Source: CALHKP01 sp963558075
Lineage (GTDB): Bacteria; Bacillota; Clostridia; Peptostreptococcales; Anaerovoracaceae
Assembly (NCBI GenBank): GCA_963558075.1
Contig: CAUWFN010000030.1
Coordinates: 1 to 23,969 of the forward strand
Direction of reading: 5' to 3'
DNA length: 23,969 bases
Made by a program: the position numbers and the translations under genes. The notes below the pieces were generated by a model that worked only from the letters and a program-made list of their open reading frames with translations, was not told where the DNA came from and made no database searches. This document shows, one piece after another, positions 1-7,740 of the stretch; position 1 is the stretch's first letter; each line of letters begins with the position of its first letter.

Positions 1-23
1 CTTACTTTTTTATATAAATTTGT

Positions 24-29
24 TATAAT
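24..29 (+). promoter_or_regulatory. Candidate -10 box for the first gene
   Basis: TATAAT lies 31 bases before the ATG at 61. The only possible -35 at 17-bp spacing is CTTACT (1-6), a poor match, and the window edge prevents checking further upstream. The region is very AT-rich, so chance matches are likely. Confidence 0.35.
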
Positions 30-60
30 AATATAGAATAAATATTTTTGAGGTGATTTT

Positions 61-510
61 ATGCAGATATTAGATAGAATTTCAACATGTAACGGATGTA
101 GTGCCTGCATTGTAGGATGCAAGGCAAGTGCAATCAAGATGGTGCCTGACGAAAATGGCCTCAAGCACCCTGTAATCGATGAGAATGGATGCACTAAATG
201 CAACAACTGTGTTTTGTACTGTCCAGTATTTAACCCTGTTGAACTTCCAGAGTTTGATACATTTTATGAATATAGAGAAGAGTTTTATCACAGAGATATG
301 CCAAAGGTTTACAGACAGACTATGCGTTCACTCAAAGAGGGAACTACTACTCAGTTTACAGGTACTTTGTGTCAGATAGCAGGTCTTAAATCTCTTATGG
401 GCGATAAGTTGAGTCATGACCTTGTTATATATCCTCTATTCTGTGATCCTGATAATCCAGAAAGAGAAGAATGCAGAGACTGCGTTTTCTGGAAAAAGGA
501 AGAAAAATAA
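61..510 (+). CDS. Short 2x[4Fe-4S] ferredoxin-like protein, related to the F420-hydrogenase beta-subunit family
   Basis: A 149-residue protein with two ferredoxin-type cysteine clusters: C10/C13/C16/C20 (CNGCSACIVGC) and C44/C47/C50/C54 (CTKCNNCVLYC). These should bind two [4Fe-4S] centres. The segment FTGTLCQIAGLKSLMG near residue 100 resembles the SGTPCQ-x-GLK motif that follows the ferredoxin domain in coenzyme F420 hydrogenase/dehydrogenase beta-like proteins, which are usually over 350 residues. The protein stops soon after this motif, with a further CxxC (ECRDC) near the end, so it looks like a shortened or stand-alone version; no frameshift remnant follows. GAGGTG precedes the ATG by six bases. 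The stop is two bases before the ATG of the next gene, so the two are probably co-transcribed. Electron transfer is inferred; the partner is unknown. Confidence 0.75.
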   Translation: MQILDRISTCNGCSACIVGCKASAIKMVPDENGLKHPVIDENGCTKCNNCVLYCPVFNPVELPEFDTFYEYREEFYHRDMPKVYRQTMRSLKEGTTTQFTGTLCQIAGLKSLMGDKLSHDLVIYPLFCDPDNPEREECRDCVFWKKEEK

Positions 511-512
511 AG

Positions 513-1085
513 ATGGAGTCGCTGTCAGAAAGAAAGCAGAACTTCCGATTAGAAGTAAAGAAAGTTCCGGACCTTTCATATTCCGAAAGGGATAATATTT
601 CTTCAGCCATAGCAGAAAGGCTGATTCATATGCCACAGTTTAATAGCTCAAGCAGCATATTTGCTTTTGTAGGCATAGGAAATGAGCCTGATACATCAGC
701 CATTATTGAGCATGCTCTCAAAGCAGGCAAAAGAGTTAGCGTACCTCTTTGTATGAGTGATGGAATAATGGAGGCTAGGGAAATTCACAGTTTATCTGAA
801 CTTAAGACGGGTAAATATGGAATAAAGGAGCCGGGGATAGAGTCTCTTGTTGTAGCGCCGGAGGCGATTGATTTTGTTCTTGTTCCATGTGTAGCATGTA
901 CGATGGATGGAAGAAGGCTTGGCCACGGAAAGGGCTACTACGATAGATTCCTTCCTAAGACTGAGGCTCTGAGAGTCATGATTTGTGCACAGCGTTTTGT
1001 CTTTGATGATATTCCATCAGATGAGCTTGACTGCAAATCAGACTTTGTTGTAACCGAAAACGAATGCTATAGCGCTTTGAGATAG
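513..1085 (+). CDS. 5-formyltetrahydrofolate cyclo-ligase
   Basis: A 190-residue protein of the 5-FTHF cyclo-ligase (MTHFS/YgfA) family. It converts 5-formyl-THF to 5,10-methenyl-THF at the cost of ATP, returning the storage folate to the one-carbon pool in the cytosol. The family signature is clear near the C-terminus: LGHGKGYYDRFLPKT, whose glycine-rich GKGYYD stretch binds the phosphate/folate region. Length fits the family (about 180-200). The reading frame is open further upstream to 471, but that stretch overlaps the preceding gene; the ATG at 513 gives a normal N-terminus (MESLSERKQNFRLEVK) and has AAGGA upstream. It sits directly behind the ferredoxin-like gene. The symbol is left empty because several names are used for this family. 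Confidence 0.9.
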   Translation: MESLSERKQNFRLEVKKVPDLSYSERDNISSAIAERLIHMPQFNSSSSIFAFVGIGNEPDTSAIIEHALKAGKRVSVPLCMSDGIMEAREIHSLSELKTGKYGIKEPGIESLVVAPEAIDFVLVPCVACTMDGRRLGHGKGYYDRFLPKTEALRVMICAQRFVFDDIPSDELDCKSDFVVTENECYSALR

Positions 1086-1184
1086 AAATCTTGCAAGGGA
1101 AAAGCAGGCAGAGGGCTTTTTCAAAAGGCGCGAGCATTAGTTATATAAATCAATTTTTGTAAACAATGAAAGGAGAACATATAA

Positions 1185-2003
1185 ATGGCAGATTGTAATC
1201 ACGATTGCGGTTCATGCAGTGCAAACTGTGCAGACAGACAGGAAAACCCTGGAATCCAGAAGGCACCTATGAACGGTATGTCAAACGTAAAAAAAGTTAT
1301 CGGCGTAGTGAGCGGTAAAGGTGGAGTAGGTAAATCATCAGTAACTTCTATGCTTGCAGTTGCAGCAGCATCAAAGGGACTGAACGTTGCTATTCTTGAC
1401 GCTGATATCACAGGACCGTCAATTCCAAAAGCATTCGGAATCAAAGATAAAGCACAGGGAAATGACACTATGATTCTACCAGTTATGACTGATCTTGGAA
1501 TCAAAGTAATGTCAATCAACCTACTGTTAGAAAATGAGACAGACCCTGTAGTATGGAGAGGTCCTATCCTTGGCGGAGTTGTTGAACAGTTCTGGAGCGA
1601 TGTAGTATGGGGAGATATCGATGTTATGTTTGTTGATATGCCACCTGGAACAGGTGACGTAGCTCTGACAGTATATCAGTCACTTCCTGTAGATGGCATT
1701 GTAATCGTTACATCACCTCAGGAGCTTGTATCAATGATCGTAGAAAAAGCTGTTAAGATGGCAGACATGATGAACATTCCTGTTAAGGGAATCGTAGAAA
1801 ACATGTCTTACTTCGAATGTCCTGACTGCGGAAAGCAGCACAAGATTTTCGGTGACAGCCATATAGATGAAATCGCATCAAGATATGCAATTCCAACAGT
1901 TGCAAAACTTCCTATGGATCCTGCAGTAGCAAAAGCATGTGACCTTGGACAGGTAGAAGAACTTAAGGAATCAAATCTTGACGAGCTGATTGACAGCCTG
2001 TAA
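1185..2003 (+). CDS. Mrp/NBP35-family P-loop ATPase (Fe-S cluster carrier)
   Basis: A 272-residue protein of the Mrp/NBP35/ApbC branch of SIMIBI NTPases, which bind and transfer [4Fe-4S] clusters to apoproteins. The deviant Walker A motif GVVSGKGGVGKSS is near residue 42, followed by the ADITGPS region and by VDMPPGTGDVAL. The C-terminal CPDCG (about residue 209) is the CxxC that bridges a cluster between two subunits in this family. Unlike the shortest bacterial Mrp proteins, it has an extra N-terminal cysteine cluster (C4, C8, C11, C15; CNHDCGSCSANC), resembling the NBP35-type N-terminal ferredoxin-like motif. There is no DUF59 domain. AAAGGAG (1169-1175) is well placed for the ATG. A terminator follows. 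It probably matures Fe-S proteins, perhaps including those encoded nearby. Confidence 0.92.
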   Translation: MADCNHDCGSCSANCADRQENPGIQKAPMNGMSNVKKVIGVVSGKGGVGKSSVTSMLAVAAASKGLNVAILDADITGPSIPKAFGIKDKAQGNDTMILPVMTDLGIKVMSINLLLENETDPVVWRGPILGGVVEQFWSDVVWGDIDVMFVDMPPGTGDVALTVYQSLPVDGIVIVTSPQELVSMIVEKAVKMADMMNIPVKGIVENMSYFECPDCGKQHKIFGDSHIDEIASRYAIPTVAKLPMDPAVAKACDLGQVEELKESNLDELIDSL

Positions 2004-2013
2004 ACAAAGACTC

Positions 2014-2041
2014 AGGAGGGTGATTTATGCCCTCCTTTTTG
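2014..2041 (+). terminator. Rho-independent terminator after the Mrp-family gene
   Basis: A perfect 7-bp stem AGGAGGG (2014-2020) / CCCTCCT (2030-2036) with a 9-base loop, followed by a T run. It begins 10 bases after the Mrp stop codon. Confidence 0.85.
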
Positions 2042-2077
2042 TGTAAATACAGTTAAAAGGGAATGCGGAGGCAGTTT

Positions 2078-3283
2078 ATGAATATTTTTAAAAAGAGTGG
2101 ATACAGAATAGTAGAGTTATCCCTTATGCTAGGACAGAAGTTTCTGAACTACGGCGTGCCAGAGCTTATCGAAGGAGATGGCAGCATCAGAAAGCTTCCT
2201 GCTAAGATGAAGGAAGACGGCGTAACAAAGGCTATGGCCGTAGCAGGAAAAACTGTTTCTACTAACGGAATTATGAATGGATTTATGGAAGCGGCAGAGG
2301 AGGCAGGCGTTGAGATTGTAATCTTTGACGGAGCACTTCCTAACCCTACAATAGAAAATGTAGAGGATGCCGTAAAAATGTATAACGAAACTGGCTGCCA
2401 GGCCTTTGTTGCTTTTGGCGGTGGATCTTCTATGGACTGTGCAAAGATTGCAGCAGCTAGAGTAGGAAATCCATCAAAGTCTGTAGAGGACATGGGCGGT
2501 GTGCTTAAGGTGAGAAAAAAGGCAGAGCCTATATATGCTGTGCCTACAACCTCCGGAACAGGTTCAGAGGCTACTATTGCGGCAGTTGTTGTAAATACTC
2601 AGACTGAGCATAAGTACAGCATAATGGATCCAAAAATCTTGCCGAAGGTTGCAGTTTTAGACCCTTCACTGACTGTATCGATGCCGAAATCTGTAACAGC
2701 AGCAACAGGTATGGATGCGCTGACTCATGCGGTAGAATCATATATCAATAAGTTCGGATCAAAATTTGCAGACGAAAATGCAAAGAAGGCTGTTAAGCTT
2801 ATCTTTGATAATCTGAAGAAGGCTTATGACGATGGAAACGATATTGAGGCAAGAGCAAATATGCTCAAGGCTTCTTGGTATGCGGGAATCGCCTTCACAA
2901 GAAACTGCGTTGGATATGTTCATGCTCTAGGACATCCTCTAGGAGCAAAATACAATCTGCCACATGGAAAGGCTATGGCAGCTATACTTCCTATCGTTCT
3001 TAAGGAGTATGGTGCTGATGCGGCAAAGCCTCTTGCAGAGCTTGGCGAGCTTGTTGGAATTAAGGGTGCAAATGAAGCTGAAACAGCAGGAAAATTTGTA
3101 CTGGAAATTCAGAAAATGAACGAATATATGGGAATTCCGTCCGGATTTGATTTTATCGAGGATAGTGATATGGATCAGATGGCAGCATATGCACTAGCGG
3201 AGGCTAACAGCACTTATCCTGTTCCTCAGCTTTGGACAAAGGAAAAACTCATTGAAATGTACAGAAAAATAAAAGAAAACTAG
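2078..3283 (+). CDS. Iron-containing (group III) alcohol dehydrogenase
   Basis: A 401-residue NAD(P)-dependent dehydrogenase of the Fe-ADH family, related to butanol, lactaldehyde and 1,3-propanediol dehydrogenases; it would interconvert an aldehyde or ketone with an alcohol in the cytosol. The GGGSSMDCAK nucleotide-binding loop and the TTSGTGSEAT segment are present. Metal-binding histidines are visible in ALTHAVESY and in HALGHPLGAKYNLPHG, which matches the family pattern H-x3-H-x10-H. An in-frame ATG exists at 2063, but GGAGG (2067-2071) lies seven bases before the ATG at 2078, so the latter is chosen. The previous gene ends in a terminator, so this starts a new unit. The exact substrate cannot be read from sequence. 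Confidence 0.92.
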   Translation: MNIFKKSGYRIVELSLMLGQKFLNYGVPELIEGDGSIRKLPAKMKEDGVTKAMAVAGKTVSTNGIMNGFMEAAEEAGVEIVIFDGALPNPTIENVEDAVKMYNETGCQAFVAFGGGSSMDCAKIAAARVGNPSKSVEDMGGVLKVRKKAEPIYAVPTTSGTGSEATIAAVVVNTQTEHKYSIMDPKILPKVAVLDPSLTVSMPKSVTAATGMDALTHAVESYINKFGSKFADENAKKAVKLIFDNLKKAYDDGNDIEARANMLKASWYAGIAFTRNCVGYVHALGHPLGAKYNLPHGKAMAAILPIVLKEYGADAAKPLAELGELVGIKGANEAETAGKFVLEIQKMNEYMGIPSGFDFIEDSDMDQMAAYALAEANSTYPVPQLWTKEKLIEMYRKIKEN

Positions 3284-3302
3284 TTATAAGGAGAGAGTTT
3301 CG

Positions 3303-4271
3303 GTGATTTATATAGGTTATTTAATTTCGGTTGTATTTGTAGTCTGGCTTGCTATTAACGCTGCAAGATATGCGAACATGCTAGATAGAAACTCGAAAAT
3401 GGCAGGTGCATTTATCGGTGCAGTAATTCTTGCTGTCGTAACATCTATGCCTGAGTTTTTTACAAGTATTTCCGCAATAACAATATTTGATATGCCTGAT
3501 TTTCCGGCAGGAAATGTTCTCGGAAGCAATATTTTTAACCTCGTAATCGTATCTGCGGCGATTCTTGTTTATAGAAAGCGTTTTACGAAGGCTAAAATAT
3601 CCGGAATCTACTCAAGAGTTGCAGTTATTCTTCTGATTATGTATGCGATTATCGGAGCGGTTTTCGGCGGAGTTTTGAATGCATCTATCGGACATTCGAG
3701 CATCGTATCTCCTTTGATAATTCTTATATACATCCTTGCTGTCAAGTATATATCTGTTGCTCATGATGATACAGCAGACGAGGCGGCTCTTAAGTTTATA
3801 GCATCAGCAGATAAATCCCTTGAGGGAAAAGCTGCTCTAAAGCGTCTGATCGTTACAGGGGTGCTTCTTCTGATTGCCAGCGCAGCTATGACTTATACTG
3901 CAGGACTTATTACTATCAGACTTGGATTTGAAGGAGGATTTGGAGGAGCTATATTCCTTGGAATTGCGACATCAGTACCTGAACTGACATCGCTAATTAC
4001 CCTTTTTAGAGTGAAAAACTACGATATTGCTGTGGGAAGCATGGTGGGAAGCAATCTGTTTAACTTCTCGATTCTTGCGCTGACAGATATAATATGTAGA
4101 GAAGATATGTACCTTGTAGGACAGGCAAAGACACCAGTAATGGTTGTTACAGGAATTCTGACAACAGCTATATTCTTGTTCATGCTTATGGAAAGAAAGA
4201 ATAACAAGAAAATCGAGGTTGTGTGTCCTGTTCTAATACTCTTATGCTATGCGGCGTTTTTTGTAATTTAG
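3303..4271 (+). CDS. CaCA-family Na+/Ca2+ (cation) antiporter, YrbG-like
   Basis: A 322-residue, strongly hydrophobic membrane protein with the two inverted alpha-repeats of the calcium:cation antiporter superfamily. Alpha-1 contains SMPEFFTSISAI and GNVLGSNIFNL (about residues 44-80). Alpha-2 contains SVPELTSLITLF and GSMVGSNLFNF (about residues 223-258). The PE glutamates and the GSN asparagines form the ion site in this family. About ten membrane segments are expected. The start is GTG at 3303, supported by AAGGAGAG about eight bases upstream; no ATG fits better. It begins 19 bases after the alcohol dehydrogenase stop, suggesting an operon. Sodium-driven calcium export is the family role; the actual ions are not determined. 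Confidence 0.9.
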   Translation: MIYIGYLISVVFVVWLAINAARYANMLDRNSKMAGAFIGAVILAVVTSMPEFFTSISAITIFDMPDFPAGNVLGSNIFNLVIVSAAILVYRKRFTKAKISGIYSRVAVILLIMYAIIGAVFGGVLNASIGHSSIVSPLIILIYILAVKYISVAHDDTADEAALKFIASADKSLEGKAALKRLIVTGVLLLIASAAMTYTAGLITIRLGFEGGFGGAIFLGIATSVPELTSLITLFRVKNYDIAVGSMVGSNLFNFSILALTDIICREDMYLVGQAKTPVMVVTGILTTAIFLFMLMERKNNKKIEVVCPVLILLCYAAFFVI

Positions 4272-4339
4272 CGCCGGCCAGATTTTGAATTTTTTCGGTG
4301 TCTCGGAAAAGTTTAGTTAGGGAAATGTGAATCTGAAGA

Positions 4340-4360
4340 AAGGTAGCCGAAAGGCTCCTT
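4340..4360 (+). other. Small GNRA-capped hairpin in the leader of the flavin dehydrogenase gene
   Basis: AAGG-t-AGCC, loop GAAA, then GGCT-CCTT: eight pairs with one bulged T, ending 28 bases before the ATG at 4388 and just upstream of its ribosome binding site (AGAGGAG). There is no T run, so it is not a terminator. It could stabilise the mRNA or mark a processing site; this is inference. Nothing else was recognised in the 4272-4387 gap. Confidence 0.35.
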
Positions 4361-4387
4361 GCATATTAAAATAAGAGGAGAAAATGT

Positions 4388-5368
4388 ATGGAAAATATTT
4401 GCAAGAACTGTAAGATTTGTAACGGAAGAGCGTGCAGAAACACTATTCCTGGACCTGGATCTAAGGGTGTGGGAGATACTGCAATCAGAAACTATGACAA
4501 GTGGCAGGAAATCAGAGTTAATATGGACACTCTGGTAGAAAATAAGCCTGTATCTGCAGAGACTACTCTGTTTGGTAGAAAGTTTGCAGCACCAGTGTTT
4601 GCAGGTCCTGTAGGTGCAGTGAAAATGCACTATGGTGATAAGTATGACGATCTTCAGTATAACGATATCCTGCTTCCAGCATGCAGGGAAACTGGAATTG
4701 CTGCTTTTACTGGGGATGGAATGGATGACCAGGTTATGGTTTCCGCCTGCGAATCCCTGAAGAAGGAAGGCGGATACGGAGTTCCTACAGTTAAACCATG
4801 GAACAAAGAAAAGGTTGACGAAAAAATGGCTCTCGTGAGAGATTCCGGAGCTTTTGCGGTAGCAATGGATATAGATGCTGCAGGTCTTCCATTTCTCAAG
4901 AACATGCAGCCTCCTGCAGGAAGCAAATCTGTAGAGGAACTGCGCGAGATCATAGCTGATGCAGGAGTACCTTTTATTGTCAAGGGTATCATGACTCCGA
5001 AGGCCGCGCTTAAAGCGAAGGAAGCTGGTGCTGATGCGATTATCGTAAGTAACCATGGCGGCCGCGTGCTTGACCAGTGTCCTGCAACTGCAGAGGTTCT
5101 TGAGGATATTGTAAAAGCAGTTGATGGCTCAATGACTATTCTTGTTGACGGAGGAATCAGAAGCGGCACAGATGTATTTAAGGCTTTAGCTCTTGGTGCT
5201 GATGGCGTTTTGATTGCGAGACCTTTTGTTAATGCTGCTTATGCAGATGGTGCTCAGGGCGTAAAGGATTATGCGGCAAAGATTATTGCAGAGCTTGAAG
5301 ATACAATGACAATGTGCGGCGCTCATACTCTTGAAGAAATTACAAGAGACATGGTGTTCACGAAATAG
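4388..5368 (+). CDS. FMN-dependent alpha-hydroxy-acid dehydrogenase family protein with Cys-rich N-terminus
   Basis: A 326-residue TIM-barrel flavoprotein of the lactate oxidase/glycolate oxidase/IPP-isomerase-2-like group. Typical barrel motifs are visible: GPVGAVKM near residue 75, PFIVKGIMTPKAALKAKEAG, ADAIIVSNHGGRVLD with the catalytic His and substrate-binding Arg, and ILVDGGIRSGTDVFKALALGA plus GVLIARPF for FMN phosphate binding. Canonical family members have about 350-380 residues, so this is short. The N-terminus carries four cysteines, C5, C8, C11 and C16 (CKNCKICNGRAC), a spacing that could bind a metal or an Fe-S centre and is absent from lactate and glycolate oxidases. In an anaerobe it probably passes electrons to an acceptor other than O2. 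AGAGGAG precedes the ATG. It is followed 15 bases later by the hydrolase gene. The substrate is unknown. Confidence 0.85.
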   Translation: MENICKNCKICNGRACRNTIPGPGSKGVGDTAIRNYDKWQEIRVNMDTLVENKPVSAETTLFGRKFAAPVFAGPVGAVKMHYGDKYDDLQYNDILLPACRETGIAAFTGDGMDDQVMVSACESLKKEGGYGVPTVKPWNKEKVDEKMALVRDSGAFAVAMDIDAAGLPFLKNMQPPAGSKSVEELREIIADAGVPFIVKGIMTPKAALKAKEAGADAIIVSNHGGRVLDQCPATAEVLEDIVKAVDGSMTILVDGGIRSGTDVFKALALGADGVLIARPFVNAAYADGAQGVKDYAAKIIAELEDTMTMCGAHTLEEITRDMVFTK

Positions 5369-5383
5369 AAGGAGGTAATTATT

Positions 5384-6316
5384 ATGTTACATGAAGTAAG
5401 TTTTAAGTCTTTTAACGAAAGAGACACAGTTTACGGATGGGTATATGTACCTGCAGCTAAGCCAAAGGGAATTGTGCAGCTTGTGCATGGCTTTGGTGAG
5501 CACTCCAGAAGATATTTCCACATGATTGTTCGTTATCTTGAGGCAGGATACATCGTTGCTGCAGACGACCATGTAGGCCATGGAAAAACTGCTATGGAAA
5601 ATGATTCATGGGGTAACTGGGGCGAAAAAGGTCCTCACACAATGATGGAAGATGAACATAAGCTAAAGGAACTTGTTCAGGAAATGTACCCAGGAATTCC
5701 TTATTTCATGTTTGGACACAGCATGGGTTCAATGATTACAAGAGATTTCATGACAAAATATGGCGATGAGCTTGATGGCGCTATAATTTGCGGAACACCT
5801 GGAGTTATCAATGTTTCTGAGGAGACTATGGCAAAGATTCAAAAGCTTATCGATGAAGGCAAGGGAGACGAGGCAGATCCAGATCTTACAGTTGAGCTGA
5901 TAGGATGGATGTGCGAAAGATGCGGAGAAATCAAGTTAGGAAATGAGTGGATTTGCCATGATGAATACGTTCAGACTGACCATGCTCTTGATCCTTTCGA
6001 TGCGTTTACAAAGCCTACAACAAACAGATCTCTGCGTGATTTTGTTAATATGTTTGCTCAGATTACAGGAGTAGAATGGGCAGAAAATGTTCCAACAAAG
6101 CTTCCTATATATAATATTGCAGGAGATGAAGACCCTGTAGGACAATATGGAGAAGGTGTGTACCAGGTTGCAAACTGGCTGATTTCAACAGGCCACAATG
6201 TAAAAACAAAGATTTATTCAGGATACAGACATGAAATCCACAATTATGCAGACATCAAAAATGAAGTTTCAGATGGAATCATAGAGTTCTTAGATTCTAT
6301 TTCGATGGCAAAATAA
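5384..6316 (+). CDS. Alpha/beta hydrolase (serine aminopeptidase S33 / monoacylglycerol lipase-like)
   Basis: A 310-residue cytosolic alpha/beta hydrolase of the Hydrolase_4 (lysophospholipase/monoacylglycerol lipase-like) type. LVHGFGEHSRRY supplies the HGxxEH oxyanion-hole region. GHSMGSMITRDF holds the nucleophilic serine (GxSxG). The likely acid is Asp in NIAGDEDPVGQYG and the base is His in YSGYRHEIHNY near residue 285. There is no signal peptide. GGAGG lies 8 to 9 bases before the ATG, which starts 15 bases after the flavoprotein gene, so the two are likely co-transcribed. Two terminators follow. Members hydrolyse esters of lipids or small molecules; the real substrate is not predictable. 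Confidence 0.88.
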   Translation: MLHEVSFKSFNERDTVYGWVYVPAAKPKGIVQLVHGFGEHSRRYFHMIVRYLEAGYIVAADDHVGHGKTAMENDSWGNWGEKGPHTMMEDEHKLKELVQEMYPGIPYFMFGHSMGSMITRDFMTKYGDELDGAIICGTPGVINVSEETMAKIQKLIDEGKGDEADPDLTVELIGWMCERCGEIKLGNEWICHDEYVQTDHALDPFDAFTKPTTNRSLRDFVNMFAQITGVEWAENVPTKLPIYNIAGDEDPVGQYGEGVYQVANWLISTGHNVKTKIYSGYRHEIHNYADIKNEVSDGIIEFLDSISMAK

Positions 6317-6369
6317 TGTAATATATGCGAAAGCAAATGCGTGGCATATACTAAAATAAGTTAATAAAG

Positions 6370-6411
6370 GGAATCCGCTAATGCAAAAGTCTTTAGCGGA
6401 TTCCATTTTTG
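6370..6411 (+). terminator. Rho-independent terminator after the alpha/beta hydrolase gene
   Basis: A perfect 12-bp stem GGAATCCGCTAA (6370-6381) / TTAGCGGATTCC (6393-6404), 11-base loop, then ATTTTTG. It ends the + strand operon 2078-6316. Confidence 0.92.
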
Positions 6412-6419
6412 TATAAAGA

Positions 6420-6442
6420 AACCCCGTGTTAGAAACGGGGTT
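6420..6442 (-). terminator. Terminator of the minus-strand D-2-hydroxyacid dehydrogenase gene
   Basis: Stem AACCCCGT (6420-6427) / ACGGGGTT (6435-6442) with a 7-base loop. Read on the minus strand it is followed by TTTCTTTATAC, so it fits the - strand gene ending at 6512. It lies back to back with the + strand terminator at 6370. Confidence 0.75.
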
Positions 6443-6511
6443 AAGTCCAGCTTTTAGGACGCTTTGAGCTTGCGACCTGAGGTTTTATGTCGGCTTTATA
6501 GTTTCACCCAG

Positions 6512-7426
6512 CTATAAATCGACTCTGTTTACAGGTCTCTCTTCGATAAATCCTCGCAGGCTATCGGCTGATATGTTGATGATTCTCTGTCTTGTGTCCT
6601 GAGTCATCCAGGCAATGTGAGGCGTTATGATGCAGTTTGGAAGTCCGATTAAAGGGCTTGGCTCTTTTGGTGGTTCAACTGGGAGAACATCGATTCCGGC
6701 TGCTGCGATTTTGCCTGATTTTAGCGCCTCTGCAAGATCATCTGGATTAATTAATCCGCCGCGTGCAGTGTTTATTATCACGGCGCCGTCTTTCATTTTT
6801 GATATAAATTCTTTGTTGATAAACATGCGGTTTTCCTCTGTAAGAGGGCAGTGAAGTGTTAGGAAATCTGATTTTTTAGTAGCTTCTTTGTTGCGGCTAT
6901 AGATGTTTACCTGCATGCCAAAGGCCTCTGCAATTTCAGCCACCTTTTTTCCGATGTTTCCGTATCCTACGATTCCAAGACTTTTTCCATTTAGAAGGTT
7001 TAGAGGTTCACCGACAAAGGTGAAGTCCTCTGACTTGTACCACTCACCTTGCTGAGTTCTTTTGTTGTAGTCTGCTATGTGGTTTGTAAGGGCAAGAATG
7101 AGAGCAAAGGTGTGCTGAGCCACCGCATCTGTTGAGTATGCGGGCACGTTGCATACTGCTATACCTTGCTCTTTTGCGTATGAAACATCAACATTATCAT
7201 ATCCTGTTGCAAGGACACCGATAAATTTCACTTCTGGGCAACTTTTTAGAATTTCTGCGGTAATTTTACATTTGTTTACAAAAAAGCCGTCACAGCCTTG
7301 TATACGCTCTATGATGAGGTCCTGAGGTGTTCTATCGTATACTGTTAGGTCACAGAGGCTAGAAATTGGGCTCCAGTCGATGTCACCGGGGTTAGTTGTG
7401 TATCCGTCTAAAACTGTAATCTTCAT
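6512..7426 (-). CDS. D-isomer-specific 2-hydroxyacid dehydrogenase (NAD-dependent)
   Basis: A 304-residue cytosolic dehydrogenase of the D-2-hydroxyacid dehydrogenase family (hydroxypyruvate/glyoxylate reductase, D-lactate dehydrogenase relatives), which reduces a 2-oxoacid with NADH or the reverse. The Rossmann motif GYGNIGKKVA is near residue 155. The catalytic Arg lies in NTARGGLINPDDL, the following acid is in the IDVLPVEPP region, and the catalytic His is in TPHIAWMT. The segment between the second beta strand and HCPLTEENRMF is short, making it slightly smaller than typical members (about 315-330). The ATG at 7426 is preceded on the minus strand by AAAGGA. It stands alone between terminator and upstream gap. 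Its best guess is hydroxypyruvate reductase-like; specificity is uncertain. Confidence 0.9.
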   Translation of the reverse strand: MKITVLDGYTTNPGDIDWSPISSLCDLTVYDRTPQDLIIERIQGCDGFFVNKCKITAEILKSCPEVKFIGVLATGYDNVDVSYAKEQGIAVCNVPAYSTDAVAQHTFALILALTNHIADYNKRTQQGEWYKSEDFTFVGEPLNLLNGKSLGIVGYGNIGKKVAEIAEAFGMQVNIYSRNKEATKKSDFLTLHCPLTEENRMFINKEFISKMKDGAVIINTARGGLINPDDLAEALKSGKIAAAGIDVLPVEPPKEPSPLIGLPNCIITPHIAWMTQDTRQRIINISADSLRGFIEERPVNRVDL

Positions 7427-7740
7427 ATATATGATCCTTTCTTTTTAATGTGGGCATGAGATTTGGCATCAAAACTGCTGCGGTGCACGAGCGTGCTTTT
7501 TTCGGTTTTGAGTGAATCTGGCATCAAAACTTGCTAAAACGCAAGATTTTTTTTGATCAAATCAGAGGCGGAACGCTTTGATGCGCTAAAGATAATTTAT
7601 TATACCACAACGGTATGAATCTATGGTACAATGAAAGTTATAAATCAAAAAAAGATATTTAATAAAGTTGTTTTACAACAGACTGGAAAGGTGAGAGGGT
7701 TTTTCCGCATATTAAATGCAAAGAATGCCCGGTGAGTGTT
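7427..7740. other. Divergent intergenic region between the dehydrogenase gene and the RdgB-family gene
   Basis: A 314-base gap between divergent genes. It holds the duplicated two-stem element (7466-7557), the small palindrome ATACC/GGTAT (7602-7616), a possible + strand -10 TACAAT (7627-7632) without a good -35, and a possible - strand -10 (TATAAT, complement of 7599-7604), also without a good -35. A further small hairpin GTTG-TTTTA-CAAC lies at about 7669-7681. No short gene with a ribosome binding site was seen. Confidence 0.5.
7466..7557 (+). repeat. Duplicated two-stem element with T tracts
   Basis: Two neighbouring units share the start GGCATCAAAAC and the same fold. Unit 1 has outer arms TCAAAAC (7469-7475) / GTTTTGA (7505-7511) around the inner hairpin GCAC-GAGC-GTGC (7485-7496) and six Ts. 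Unit 2 has outer arms ATCAAAA (7523-7529) / TTTTGAT (7551-7557) around CTTGC-TAAAAC-GCAAG (7530-7545) and a T tract. Inner sequences differ, yet both pair. A third, inverted copy TTTGATGC (7577-7584) can pair with either. In the + direction each looks like a terminator, but no gene ends here on that strand. Confidence 0.55.

Noticed and set aside
4313..5169. Long minus-strand frames over the flavin dehydrogenase gene
   Set aside because: They are antisense to a gene with clear catalytic motifs, and their translations are rich in Ser, Cys and His with no recognisable domain.
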